This document shows, one piece after another, positions 8,040 through 16,015 of a stretch of 16,015 nucleotides of DNA (positions are counted from its first letter, which is position 1; the number at the start of each line of letters is the position of its first letter). Source of the DNA: Euperipatoides rowelli (taxonomy: Eukaryota > Onychophora > Udeonychophora > Euonychophora > Peripatopsidae). The position numbers and the translations under genes are program-made. Under the pieces are notes generated by a model. It was not told where the DNA came from. It did no database searches and saw only the letters and a list, made by a program, of their open reading frames with translations. The stretch lies in NCBI GenBank assembly GCA_003024985.2, contig PXIH01S0006444.1, one strand, 5' to 3'.

Positions 8040-8499
8040 CTTAAAAATTTTTCTAAATTAACATATTTAAAAATTAATTAAGATACGTATTTAATAGAAC
8101 AAAACGTTTTATATGATTTCCTGTTACAAGTATACCATTTTCAATAGTATAGTTCTTGAGCCACAATAAAACCATAAGTAACAGCATATTAGAATAATGC
8201 TCAACCTTATATTCAAAATTTGGCAGCAGGACACTTTTAATAAAGCATTTTGTAAAACTTTCTTGGTAATCATTTGCATATCCATAATTTTAATAAAAAT
8301 TGACACTATCAAAATTGTGTGATCTGAAATTGTATTTTGAGTTGAACAATAAAATAGAATGATTCCATAAGTAAGGGAAATATAGACTATTCTGGATTAA
8401 GTTCTTGTTAACTGCAAACTTTATTTGCGCTGTCAATAAAGATTATTTTTATTACACAACCCTTTAAAATGAGTGTATTCCATTAAATTTCTATAATTG
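8040..8499. other. AT-rich spacer with weak minus-strand coding signal
   Basis: No gene can be supported. On the minus strand, about 8100-8290, two overlapping frames give protein-like strings; one reads KSVLLPNFEYKVEHYSNM and is followed by NYTIENGILVTGNH. The absence of a recognisable motif and the competing frame keep this below annotation level. Confidence 0.35.
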
Positions 8500-8532
8500 A
8501 AGTAATTATATAACCATATTATATAATTACTT
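8500..8532. repeat. Perfect 14-bp-stem hairpin
   Basis: AAGTAATTATATAA at 8500-8513 and TTATATAATTACTT at 8519-8532 are exact reverse complements separated by CCATA. All-AT stems arise easily in such DNA, but 14 perfect pairs with only five loop bases is notable. It could be a relic of a palindromic transposon end. Confidence 0.85.
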
Positions 8533-8667
8533 AAATTTTTTTATAATTTGTTATATTTCAATTAAACACACTTTATTTTGTATTAAGTTATACAAGGGCA
8601 TTGTAGTTTATGATCATTATTACAGTAGTCAAAAACATAAGTTATAAGTATCTACTACAACTCACAA

Positions 8668-8926
8668 TTACTTTGGGTCAGATTCCGTTATCTGCCCACC
8701 AATATTGCTGACAGTACTTAAGTTGAAATTATCTAGATTGGTGCTCAGCAAAAGATTATTTCATCTCTAAATTATCCTAGGGTTCAGGGTTAAGGTAAGG
8801 TTAGCACTGTAAAGAAAATATACTAAAATCAGCAAGAAAAAATATAATTCCACACGTTTTAATTGTCGTACGACTCATAATGTTAATTATGTTGGTGGGC
8901 AGATAACAGAATCTGACCTTACTTTG
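8668..8926 (-). mobile_element. GGTCAG-ended MITE, copy B, with perfect 8-bp target-site duplication
   Basis: The element occupies 8676-8918 (243 bp), with the octamer TTACTTTG at 8668-8675 and repeated exactly at 8919-8926. Both ends read GGTCAGATTC(C/T)GTTATCTGC and continue CCACCAAYAT, differing at about two positions in 30. Relative to copies A and C it lies in the opposite orientation: the CCTAACC-rich core appears here as GGTTCAGGGTTAAGGTAAGG. It also contains a 10-base palindrome GTCGTACGAC in the arm next to the right end. The clean duplication proves that a cut-and-paste type insertion made this copy and fixes the termini of the family. No transposase is encoded. Confidence 0.95.
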
Positions 8927-9510
8927 ATCTTAGAAAAAGCACTTCTTCTTGAGAATTCCATCAATACTTCAGCCAATGACCTATATATTGCCATAAGCAA
9001 AATACATTTTAAAAAATGGATTTTAAAATTGATCAATATTTTTTAACACATTTTCCTTAATTTTGTCTCCTGTAAGCAGAAGAGAGTTAAATTGTGTTCA
9101 CCTCTATTTTTTGTCTTATATTCTGTAATAATTAATCCCCTTTATGTTAAATGACAATAAATTAAGATATGTATATCTATTACTCATCATCAAACTGGAT
9201 AATATTTATAGCCTAAGGTCAACAATCATCAATGAAACAACAGATATTATATTATCACAATATATTATTATTATATGACCAAACATAACAAATTTTAATA
9301 CTTAAAACTTTCAAAACTTTTAAACTGCACTCATACATACTTGGTGCTATTACTGTTTTTCCTTATGTAGGCTCTTTTCTTCTTTCTCTGATATGATATT
9401 CACTTTCATCATATATCGTTTACAAAAGCTATGTTTTATCACTTCATTTTTATCTTTCTTGCTTTCAGCTCTTTTTGATTTTCATTCCTTCACTATTTGC
9501 CTTACTATCT
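8927..9510. other. AT-rich spacer
   Basis: No gene, RNA or repeat boundary was found. From about 9340 to 9510 the plus strand becomes pyrimidine-rich. On the minus strand this reads as Lys/Glu-rich strings with several stops and may be a decayed extension of the minus-strand relic at 9511-10375. Confidence 0.4.
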
Positions 9511-10375
9511 CTATTTCTTAAGGCCTGACTGTATATTCTCCTGCGATGACTCTCCACTCTCGTCACATTCTTGATCAGATTGTGATTCCATTTCTTCTTC
9601 ATTATCCTCCTCTCTAAAAATATTTAAAAAAAATCCTGGTTTAAGCTTACTCTCGAGGTATAAGTTGGTATAGCCTACACTTGATATTACCAGAAAGTTT
9701 TTCCTGCACGTATAGCAGTGATATGTGTATAATCCTTTGCCATGTGTCCATCAGATGAGTCTTAAAATATATGCCCTTACTTCCTCTATTTTTTTTAAAA
9801 AAAAAACTTTATTTCTCTCTTATATGATACCTTCAGTTTATCTGTTTTTTTCCTTATGTGGTTTCATCTATACCAATACAGGGAGACTTCTAATACAATA
9901 TTACCAGTCTGATCAATTTTGTGAGGTTGTACTCCAAGCACTTCGCCTATAGGCAATTTCTAGGTCCGGTGGGATTTTAACAATTGTTTTTGTGACCGTG
10001 TCAGAAACTCCTTTGGTTTGACAAATATAATACATCTGTTATCAATATATTCCATTTCATTCTGCACCGTGTTAATTTTATCCTTATCTTTTAGCTTGAC
10101 ATAAACTAATTTTGAATTAGCAGCACTATAAATTGTTTGACATAGCCTATTTTACAATGTTGTATTTAAATGCAACTTTTTATTATAATATCCAAATTAA
10201 CTTTGGATATTTTTTTTCTGCCAACCACCATAAATATGATTACATCCTCCATTAGCATGTCACCCAGGGCCTGAGCCTAATAACTGTATTATCTGTCATT
10301 CATAAAATCACTTGCTACTGTTTCCCCCTTATTTTTGTCCATATTTACTTTATCTTTAACTTTTTGCAACATAAT
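9511..10375 (-). pseudogene. Unrecognised decayed coding segment
   Basis: The minus strand has three blocks of protein-like sequence in three different frames. Block 1 (10375-10292) reads LQKVKDKVNMDKNKGETVAS. Block 2 (10244-9864, 126 codons with three stops) has a 63-codon open core at 10151-9963 containing SKLVYVKLKDKDKINTV and EYIDNRCIIFVKPKEFLTRS, and continues past a TAG with KLPIGEVLGVQPHKIDQTGN. Block 3 (9750-9514, 79 codons open) contains YHCYTCRKNFLVISSVGY and ends in an acidic tail with EEDNEEEMESQSDQECDES. Codon content is far richer than in the surrounding spacer. I cannot name a family. A transposon protein, a processed pseudogene, or exons of a real gene with small introns are all possible. 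No clean splice pairs were seen between blocks. Confidence 0.42.
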
Positions 10376-10669
10376 TTATTTAATTTCAAAAGCTCTGCTA
10401 TCAACTAAATTCATTTAGTAGCATCTTGCCTTACTGCTCATGTGTATAGCCTAAGCAATGGCCACCAATTAACAATTTTCGATAATAAATGAAAAACCAG
10501 AATCTAAGTTGCTCTTGCTTTCACCACCTATCAGTGTGTGCTTAATCGTCATTCATAATTTTTAATCATAGATTATGATGTAATTAAACTAGAGTTTGCA
10601 CAGATTACAACAAAAACAAACAAACATGTTTGGCTAAGTACCATGTGACTAAATGGATTGGCAGCATTA

Positions 10670-10720
10670 ATTTTTTATTTGCAGTCCTAACCTTCAGCCC
10701 AACCGAACCCTAACTTCTAC
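10670..10720 (+). repeat. Dispersed CAGTCCTAACCTTC repeat motif, copy 1
   Basis: TTATTTGCAGTCCTAACCTTCA is shared with 13056-13080, and the CAGTCCTAACCTT core is shared with the GGTCAG-ended MITEs (811, 1411; diverged at 12361). Here the MITE termini are absent and the upstream sequence differs, so this is either a deeply diverged or chimeric relative. The pyrimidine tract followed by CAG resembles a splice acceptor, but no exon can be assigned. Confidence 0.55.
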
Positions 10721-10777
10721 TAAGTAATAAATAACTGTGCCTCAACCTTAAAGATAATGAAGTGCAAGAAACCCACT

Positions 10778-10915
10778 TAGTAATTTTTGCATTATTTTCT
10801 TCACCTTAACTGTTAACCAATTAGGGTCTGTTGTTTTTTACTAATCCCTGCAGCAATCTTCACCCTAACTGTTAACCAATTAGTGTCTGTTTTTTTTAGT
10901 AATCCGTGCATAAAA
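10778..10915 (+). repeat. Tandem repeat, about 60-bp unit, roughly 2.3 copies
   Basis: Units start at TAGTAAT (10778), TACTAAT (10839) and TAGTAAT (10897), with offsets of 61 and 58. The first two share CTTCACCYTAACTGTTAACC, followed by an AATTAG-type tail and a T-run. The third is partial and reads into AAAGTTTGCTCGGCAGAC, a word related to the dispersed repeat at 12001-12060. Differences among units show moderate age. Confidence 0.85.
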
Positions 10916-10920
10916 GTTTG

Positions 10921-11970
10921 CTCGGCAGACACTTCTGTAATTAACTTGTTTGAGGTTTAAAAATAGAAAGCAATCAAGGTTACACATGACATTAAATGAA
11001 TTTTTAATTTATTAATTATGAAGGCATCACAAAGGTTGCGACATCAATCTGTCATCATTCAACAATCAAAAGTTATCACTGTTTGTTTACTTTTTAAACA
11101 AAAAAATAGGGAAACTCTGGACTTTGTGGAGTGATATTGATCACTCCACAATAGTAATAGAGAATCTCCTTCTAACTTTACAGTTAGAGTTCAAAAGACA
11201 ACGTCAAAAGCTAATAATAACTTCAATGTTTTCTTAAGTGTTGAAAGCATTTTTTTGGTTTCCATATGAAAAAAAAAAATCCCATTTTATTTTACTAAAC
11301 TGAAATTGTCAAAAAGATTTGCATACAAGAGCCGCCTATTTTCTGTATATATTTTTTTTCCTTTTGATAATAATGTATCTAATCTCAGATTGACATACAG
11401 CCATCACTTTTATTCTTTTATCTTAAGTAGTGATGACGAGTTTGTAAATGATATTTCAGCTGTAAATTGCATAATGATCTCCAATTGACCCCAGCAAGGT
11501 CATAATAATATTCAAAGCCGGGTGAGCTTCATGCAAATGATCATGTATCAACATTTTGTAATATTTTAATTTATCAACTTGTTAATGAATGCTAATCATG
11601 TGACTGTAAACGTGATTTTGTCATCGGTTATTTAACATATTGAGTAATACGATTTTAATGTACAATGAAATTTAAAAATTATTAAAAACAAAAGAATCAA
11701 TGTTAAAGCACTTTAGCTGATTTGAAAATGGGAATGATCTATATGAAGTCAATTAGGGGGTCACGCTGCAGCCTCCTGGCATGACTTCCAATAAGTATAG
11801 TTAAATAAATAAATAATTATACTTAGCCTATAATGCATAAATGTTTTTAGGTTCGTTTATTATATATTAGATTTGATTGATTTGTAATAAATATGATCTA
11901 TTTACTACTGAAATATTATATCCTAAACTGTATTTTGTATTAGATGAAATATCGTTTTTTTTTTCATAGC
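10921..11970. other. AT-rich spacer
   Basis: Apart from the hairpin at 11124-11151 nothing could be annotated. A plus-strand frame at about 11306-11488 lacks an ATG start and any motif. A small inverted pair, TGACC...GGTCA, occurs near 11487-11502. Confidence 0.5.
11124..11151. repeat. Perfect 12-bp-stem hairpin with four-base loop
   Basis: TTGTGGAGTGAT at 11124-11135 and ATCACTCCACAA at 11140-11151 are exact reverse complements around ATTG. The stem is half G/C, much less likely by chance here than the AT hairpins. No T-run or gene context suggests a terminator, so a regulatory or transposon-derived origin is equally open. Confidence 0.9.
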
Positions 11971-11991
11971 ATTATTATTATTATTATTATT
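11971..11991 (+). repeat. (ATT)7 microsatellite
   Basis: Seven uninterrupted ATT units. It lies just before the dispersed repeat segment at 12001-12060. Confidence 0.95.
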
Positions 11992-12000
11992 GCTTTAATC

Positions 12001-12060
12001 TGTAGGTCTAGATTAGATTTGTAAAGCATCTGCCTAGCAAACTTCACAAATCCATTTAGT
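12001..12060 (-). repeat. Dispersed repeat segment, inverted relative to 12820-12880
   Basis: On the minus strand this reads GGACTAAATGGATTTGTGAA and then GTTTGCTAGGCAGATGCTTT, followed by ACAAATCTAATCTAGA. The plus strand at 12820-12880 has TAAAGGAGATGTGAAGTTTG, CTGGACAGTC and ACAAATCTAGATT, an alignable relative of about 45 bases. The GACTAAATGGATT part also occurs on the plus strand near 10648-10660. The minus-strand reading frame over 12001-12048 is open. It looks like pieces of one older repeat family whose ends I cannot define. Confidence 0.5.
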
Positions 12061-12247
12061 CCAGAAACACCATTGTTTGGTTAACCGTGGGCCGATGGAA
12101 GTTGTGCAAAAGTTATAAAAAACAAACAGTTTATTACACCTCTTGATTATTGTTGGGGTTGGACATTGTTATTTATTACCTATTAAGCTTAGGAATTAGA
12201 GTCAGTGTTGGGAGTAAGGTTAGCATACTAAATAGTATTGCCAATTA

Positions 12248-12491
12248 GGTCAAGTTCCGTTATCTGCCCACCAACATAATTAACATGTCACATGGCAACT
12301 AAAATGTTGTAGCGTATGGAATTACTATTTTTCTCCCCGATTTTAGTGTATTTTCTTTATAGTCCTAACTTCACCGTAACCCTGAACCCTAAGATAATCT
12401 ATAGGTGAAATAATATTTTGCTGAGTGCTGATCTAGATAATTTCAACTTACTGCCGTCAGATATATTGGTGGCCAGATTTGGAACTTGACC
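12248..12491 (+). mobile_element. GGTCAG-ended MITE, copy C (variant termini)
   Basis: A 244-bp copy in the same orientation as copy A. The left end reads GGTCAAGTTCCGTTATCTGC and the right end, on the other strand, GGTCAAGTTCCAAATCTGGC. Both therefore carry a variant AAGTTCC in place of AGATTCY, so this may be a subfamily. The interior matches copy A: GTATGGAATTACTATTTTTC, TTTCTTTATAGTCCTAAC, then ATAGGTGAAATAATATTTTG. The flanking octamers GCCAATTA and TCCAACTC share five positions including CCAA, suggesting a worn 8-bp duplication. It is the most diverged of the three copies. Confidence 0.88.
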
Positions 12492-12515
12492 TCCAACTCA
12501 TCAAGTATGATTCTA

Positions 12516-12541
12516 ATCATCATCATCATCATAATAATAAT
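12516..12541 (+). repeat. (ATC)5 and (ATA)n compound microsatellite
   Basis: Five ATC units followed by ATA units, about 25 bases after the end of MITE copy C. Confidence 0.9.
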
Positions 12542-12819
12542 GTAGAGATTCACTGAGGACTTCATCTACTTCAAAATAGGCCTACATTATATTTTTTTTG
12601 TCTGATCAAAGTTAAAAACACATTACCATTTTATCAGGAAAAGACACATTTTACAGGAAAGGGCATATAGCGACATTAAAAAAGATAAGGACAGAAAGAC
12701 ATGAAAAAGGATTGTCTTTCAAAAAAAGGATGGTTGGCAACCTAACTCTAAATATAAAAAAAAATAAGGCTGCTAGCTAATTAGTCATGTCACATGCAAT
12801 AATACACCATTAGTTGGTT

Positions 12820-12880
12820 TCGGTTTAAAGGAGATGTGAAGTTTGCTGGACAGTCACAAATCTAGATTTACATCTTTAAG
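12820..12880 (+). repeat. Dispersed repeat segment, partner of 12001-12060
   Basis: The conserved core is GTGAAGTTTGCTGGACAGTC followed by ACAAATCTAGATTTACA. Just upstream, ACACCATTAGTTGGTTTCGG resembles ACACCATTGTTTGGTTAACC at 12068-12087, but in direct orientation there, so the two loci are rearranged relative to each other. No coding role could be assigned. Confidence 0.5.
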
Positions 12881-13049
12881 CCTTTCCATACTGTTAGATT
12901 ATTTAAGCGCAAGAGAAATCAGATATCCTAGTAAATTACCCTTTTTTCACAAGCAACTGCATAACAAACTCTTATACACATAATTCTCCAGAAACAACCA
13001 ATCATCTAGGACTGGGTGGAGCATTATTTATTAGCACTGGTTGAGTGGC

Positions 13050-13090
13050 CACTTTATTTTATTTGCAGTCCTAACCTTCAAACTTAATCA
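13050..13090 (+). repeat. Dispersed CAGTCCTAACCTTC repeat motif, copy 2
   Basis: TTATTTGCAGTCCTAACCTTCA matches 10673-10695; the flanks differ beyond AAC. See copy 1 for its relation to the MITE core. Confidence 0.55.
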
Positions 13091-13099
13091 GGCCAATTG

Positions 13100-14040
13100 A
13101 ATCAATAATCATGCCATAAACTTAATCCAAATTAATGAATCAAACAAACCTGCATGATTGTTTTTTTTATCCCACTCATTCTTCCTGACTTCACTGAATG
13201 AGTAGGCCTAAGTTGGGGTAAAATGATCAATGCTATATGTCATTCTTCCTTCTCTTCATTTTAAGATAAATTTTGCACATTGTTTATTATCTAAAATAAT
13301 TTATTTATTTATTTTAGGAATAGGTTTATTAATACACTTATTCGAATGGAGTTAAGGCTGGGTGAAAGTTTAAAAGACCACTGTAAAATGTAAACCGACT
13401 TGAAAAGAAACAGAATATCCAGTGGATGTGCAAAAACCATATTTGATAAGATGAAGATTGAAAGAGAAATTGTAATAAAAACCCAATTCTGTATATGATT
13501 TTTAATAAGTGAAGTAATAAATAGGCCCTAAATCCTATAGATCTACCTGAAATCAATAAGGAAGTGCTTAATCCTACAGGGGTTTGAAATAAAACTTCCC
13601 TACAATAGCCCTTATTCCTATGGGGTGTACTTAACCGAATAGATCATTTGTTCATGCATAGAATCGTACACATTGTAGAATATTGTATTTAAATTCATAT
13701 TTGTGTTTTTGAATTAGTGCCATAGAAGCTAGAAATATAATGTAATAACCTACATATTTTAATTCAAAAACATCTCCATTCCATCATTTCAAATTTACAT
13801 TCAGTTTGTGTTATGGAAATACAACAATCAAATACTATGCATCATGCATGCATATTTAAGTACCAGCCAATAAATAAATGATTCCGGATAATTAACAACA
13901 TCCAAAATTTTACATTATTATAAAGAACTAGTCGAAACCTGTCGAAATCTCTGATAAACACTCCCATGTTATTTGCTCTCACCCCCATCCCCCCAAAAAA
14001 ATGGGCAAATCTATTTTCATTGTCTAAAATGATGGAATTC
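13100..14040. other. AT-rich spacer
   Basis: No gene supported. An 8-bp inverted pair ACTCATTC/GAATGAGT (13174-13181 and 13196-13203) forms a small hairpin next to AGGCCTA. Frames on the minus strand at 13338-13556 and 13842-14093 lack motifs, and the second overlaps the minisatellite. Confidence 0.5.
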
Positions 14041-14044
14041 AATT

Positions 14045-14375
14045 GGGCCCTCCTAGCACCCCCATGTGATTGTAGACTTCTAGGGTAATACAAATTTCAA
14101 AATTGAACTTAATTGGAGCATTTTAAAAAATTTAAATTTTGAGGCCCACATAGCACCCCCATGTGACCACCTAGGACCTTGATCTTTTATATACATATTC
14201 TAGACCTCAAGTCTAACACAAATTTCAACTTAATCGGAGAATTTTAAAAAAGTTTAGATATTTGGGCCTTCCTAGCACCCCCATGTGACCACCTAGGACC
14301 TTGACCTTTTATATACATATTCTAGACCTCTACGGGAACACCAATTTCAAATTTCAACTTAATTGGACAAACCAT
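14045..14375 (+). repeat. Degenerate minisatellite, three units of about 97-122 bp
   Basis: The landmark TAGCACCCCCATGTGA starts at 14054, 14151 and 14273. Units 2 and 3 share CCACCTAGGACCTTGAYCTT and then TTATATACATATTCTAGACC. All three contain ACAAATTTCAA or AATTTCAA followed by an AACTTAATYGGA word. Unit 1 lacks about 25 bases after the landmark, which explains the shorter first period. The C-rich blocks stand out from the AT-rich surroundings. The units are too diverged for a recent array, and coding was not supported in any frame. Confidence 0.88.
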
Positions 14376-14760
14376 TAGGGTGAAAATGCAAAGTTTGGAA
14401 TGGCAGACACACAGAGAAAATTTTGTTTTTTTAATATAATTAATATAGGCTACTCTAATTTAAATCTATATTTATTTACCATTAAAACTTTAGACAATAA
14501 TGCATTATGCATTATAAGAAATAAAAAATTATCTAGATTAAAGGGAATAGCCAACACAATAATTTACCTTCAAAGCTTGATAGTGTAACTGCTTTATGCA
14601 TAATGAAATAGAACAACTGTAATTATCATACTTTAAAGCTATACATAGTCAGTCTAAAATTTATGGGGAGTCATCATAAGAAATCCATCTTGTCAGACCA
14701 AGAATGTGTTGCATAATTAGTCGTACTATTAATAGTAAGAATTAGTGTGTGATTACAAGA
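14376..14760. other. AT-rich spacer before the RTE-like relic
   Basis: No gene is supported. It contains a perfect 14-base palindrome TACTATTAATAGTA at 14724-14737 and a repeated TGCATTA word near 14500. Upstream parts of the RTE-like RT may lie here but are not recognisable. Confidence 0.45.
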
Positions 14761-14763
14761 AAT

Positions 14764-15266
14764 ATGAAGAAGAATAGTTTTAAGGGTGCCATGAGAGGTC
14801 TTTATAAGATTTATCAATGCAGAGATGTGACTATGAGTACAAAGATTCAACTAGTTCAGCTCATGTTTTTTTAATAGTGTCTTGTGGGTCTAAGGGTTGG
14901 AAGTCAGGAACCAAGATAGGAGGAGGTTTGATACGTCTGAGATGTGTTGGAGAAAGACTTTGGGCAAACCAAGGATTGCCCGAAAGAACAGTCAGTGTTC
15001 AATGAAATCAAGCTGGGTTGTCTTTGGAGGTTCAAATGACAAGACTCCCTCATTCACATTTTCAGACGTTATGAAAAGAGAAAGATAATTTGAGAAGGAT
15101 ATTATTCTGGTAGTGTGGGAGGACAGTGGAAAAGAGGTAGACCAGCAATTAGAAGGATGATACAATAACTAAGGAAATAAATACAATGTTATCTATGCTT
15201 GTTAGATTGGCTGAGGGGCAGAAATCTATTTTTAGGACAATAATCCATAGCGTTGCTATAAGTTGA
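14764..15266 (+). pseudogene. C-terminal region of an RTE/BovB-like LINE ORF2
   Basis: Consecutive segments in shifting frames reproduce the characteristic end of RTE/BovB-type ORF2. At 14764-14871 GAMRGLYKIYQCRDVTMSTK and IQLVQLM match the thumb region. From 14897 RRRFDTSEMCWRKTLGKPRI followed by ARKNSQ matches the R-x-FE-MWCWRR...ARRTNQ segment. From 15018 LSLEVQMTRLPHSHF matches SLE-x-Q-x-x-x-L-x-x-x-x-FGH. At 15106-15162 GSVGGQWKRGRPAIRRM matches G-x-x-G-x-x-x-RGRP-x-x-RW. Then ITKEINTMLSMLVRLAEGQK and FRTIIHSVA end at a TGA, 15264-15266. The short tail TTAATCATTATGATCATCAA, just downstream, recalls the ATG/GAT-rich 3' ends of RTE elements. Several frameshifts make it non-functional. Endonuclease and catalytic RT parts are missing, the usual outcome of 5' truncation. 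Confidence 0.85.
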
Positions 15267-15309
15267 CATCAACTTGACAACACTTAATCATTATGATCAT
15301 CAACAAGCA

Positions 15310-16015
15310 AAGGACTAAATGTCATTATAAATTAATATAGAATCAAACAGTCTACAATAAACATGCTAAATCCTTCATGAGTCTACAACATTTAATGATG
15401 CTGCCAAAAGAAACATACTGTTGCAGACCTTCACCATAAAATGACACTAAAACATTTATTATTTTTAATAGGTTAGATAATTTCAGTCTTGGTCAATCTA
15501 ACATTGAATGCATTAACTGGAAATATTGTAACAAAATCAATTAATAATAATCATATGATGATGAAGTTACAGATGATGATTAAATTGATCTTGAATGATG
15601 AAGTTGATGATAGTGATAATGATATTAATAATAAAAAGAAAGTAACTTATTAATTACAATACAAATACAAATACCGTGGATATTAGATACAAATCTCAAA
15701 AGTCATAAACTCTTACAATTACCTTTTACAATTTACAGTGCAATAATTTTTTATTTAGAAATAGAATATTTATTTAAATGAGCGCTTATATCTAATTAAA
15801 TGTTCTCTTGACTGAACTTTGTTTTTATTATGGATTTTCTAATTAAACGCCATATCAATTACTCTTGAAAATGATTAAAAATCATTGAAACGGAATTAAT
15901 ATATATGCATCCATTTATAATTCGATTTTCTTAATATAAATTTTAAAATATTAATCTGAAATTGAACAACTTGTTCCCATGTGATTTTATTTTGTCCACT
16001 TTTTACACTATATAC
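15310..16015. other. AT-rich spacer to the window end
   Basis: No gene or RNA found. It includes the GAT-rich tract listed separately. Confidence 0.5.
15546..15640 (+). repeat. GAT/ATG-rich low-complexity tract
   Basis: Irregular GATGAT, GATGATGAAG and AATGATGAAGTTGATGATAG units followed by AAT runs. It could be a decayed microsatellite seeded by a LINE tail, since RTE elements end in such triplets, but it lies about 280 bases beyond the RTE-like stop. Confidence 0.7.

Noticed and set aside
8124-8312. Minus-strand frame of 62 codons, and an alternative frame with NYTIENGILVTGNH
   Set aside because: Two competing frames look equally protein-like and neither shows a known motif, so it is mentioned only as spacer content.
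9725-9952. Plus-strand frame of 75 codons
   Set aside because: It is antisense to the minus-strand relic at 9511-10375, which has much better coding character.
11306-11488. Plus-strand frame of 60 codons
   Set aside because: No ATG start, no motif, aromatic-rich composition typical of T-rich DNA.
12600-12745. Possible 3' end of a hAT-type transposon
   Set aside because: The GGTTGGCAACC end and Lys-rich DNA upstream recall such ends, but no partner terminus or target duplication was found.
13842-14093. Minus-strand frame of 83 codons
   Set aside because: It runs through the first minisatellite unit, lacks an ATG start and shows no recognisable domain.
1-16015. Search for CRISPR array, rRNA, operon, phage or defence system
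   Set aside because: No regularly spaced direct repeats, no rRNA-like blocks and no prokaryotic gene organisation; the content is eukaryotic transposon debris.

Overview
This is a very AT-rich, almost gene-free stretch of a metazoan (probably invertebrate) nuclear genome. No intact protein-coding gene, rRNA, tRNA or CRISPR array is visible. Homopolymer A/T runs, trinucleotide microsatellites, short TAGGCCTA-like words and decayed animal-type retroelements (APE-type LINEs, a Penelope-like element, a Ty3/gypsy-like relic), with DNA-transposon MITEs scattered among them, all point to eukaryotic intergenic DNA. The sequence alone does not fix the phylum; cnidarian, mollusc, flatworm and tunicate remain open.

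Layout. 1-1869: spacer DNA, a 112-bp fragment of a local MITE family (737-848), an unassigned open stretch (1064-1258) and a complete 266-bp MITE copy (1280-1545). 1870-2970: decayed endonuclease domain of a LINE, split by a piggyBac-like MITE with a TTAA duplication (2035-2368) and by a second insertion-like block (2560-2922). 3233-3840: traces of a Ty3/gypsy-type reverse transcriptase. 3961-5000: a second, CR1/jockey-like LINE (endonuclease piece, linker, RT blocks), interrupted by a possible SINE ending in perfect 47-bp tandem units (4585-4692). 5694-6521, minus strand: a Penelope-like reverse transcriptase readable in one frame through several stop codons. 7205-8005: a decayed ORF1-like protein with coiled coil. 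8668-8926: a second MITE copy with a perfect 8-bp target-site duplication. 9511-10375, minus strand: an unrecognised decayed coding segment. 10670-13090: small tandem and dispersed repeats, hairpins and a third MITE copy (12248-12491). 14045-14375: a degenerate minisatellite. 14764-15266: the C-terminal end of an RTE/BovB-like LINE. 15546-15640: GAT-rich low-complexity DNA.

How the parts relate. Nothing here forms an operon or a working pathway. The logic is stratigraphic: autonomous retroelements (at least three LINEs, one Penelope-like, one gypsy-like) died and collected frameshifts and stops; non-autonomous elements then inserted, in one case exactly inside a LINE reading frame. The most informative item is the GGTCAG-ended MITE family, with three complete copies in 11 kb plus a near-identical internal fragment. 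Family assignments come from conceptual translation by eye and recalled motifs, not from any database search.
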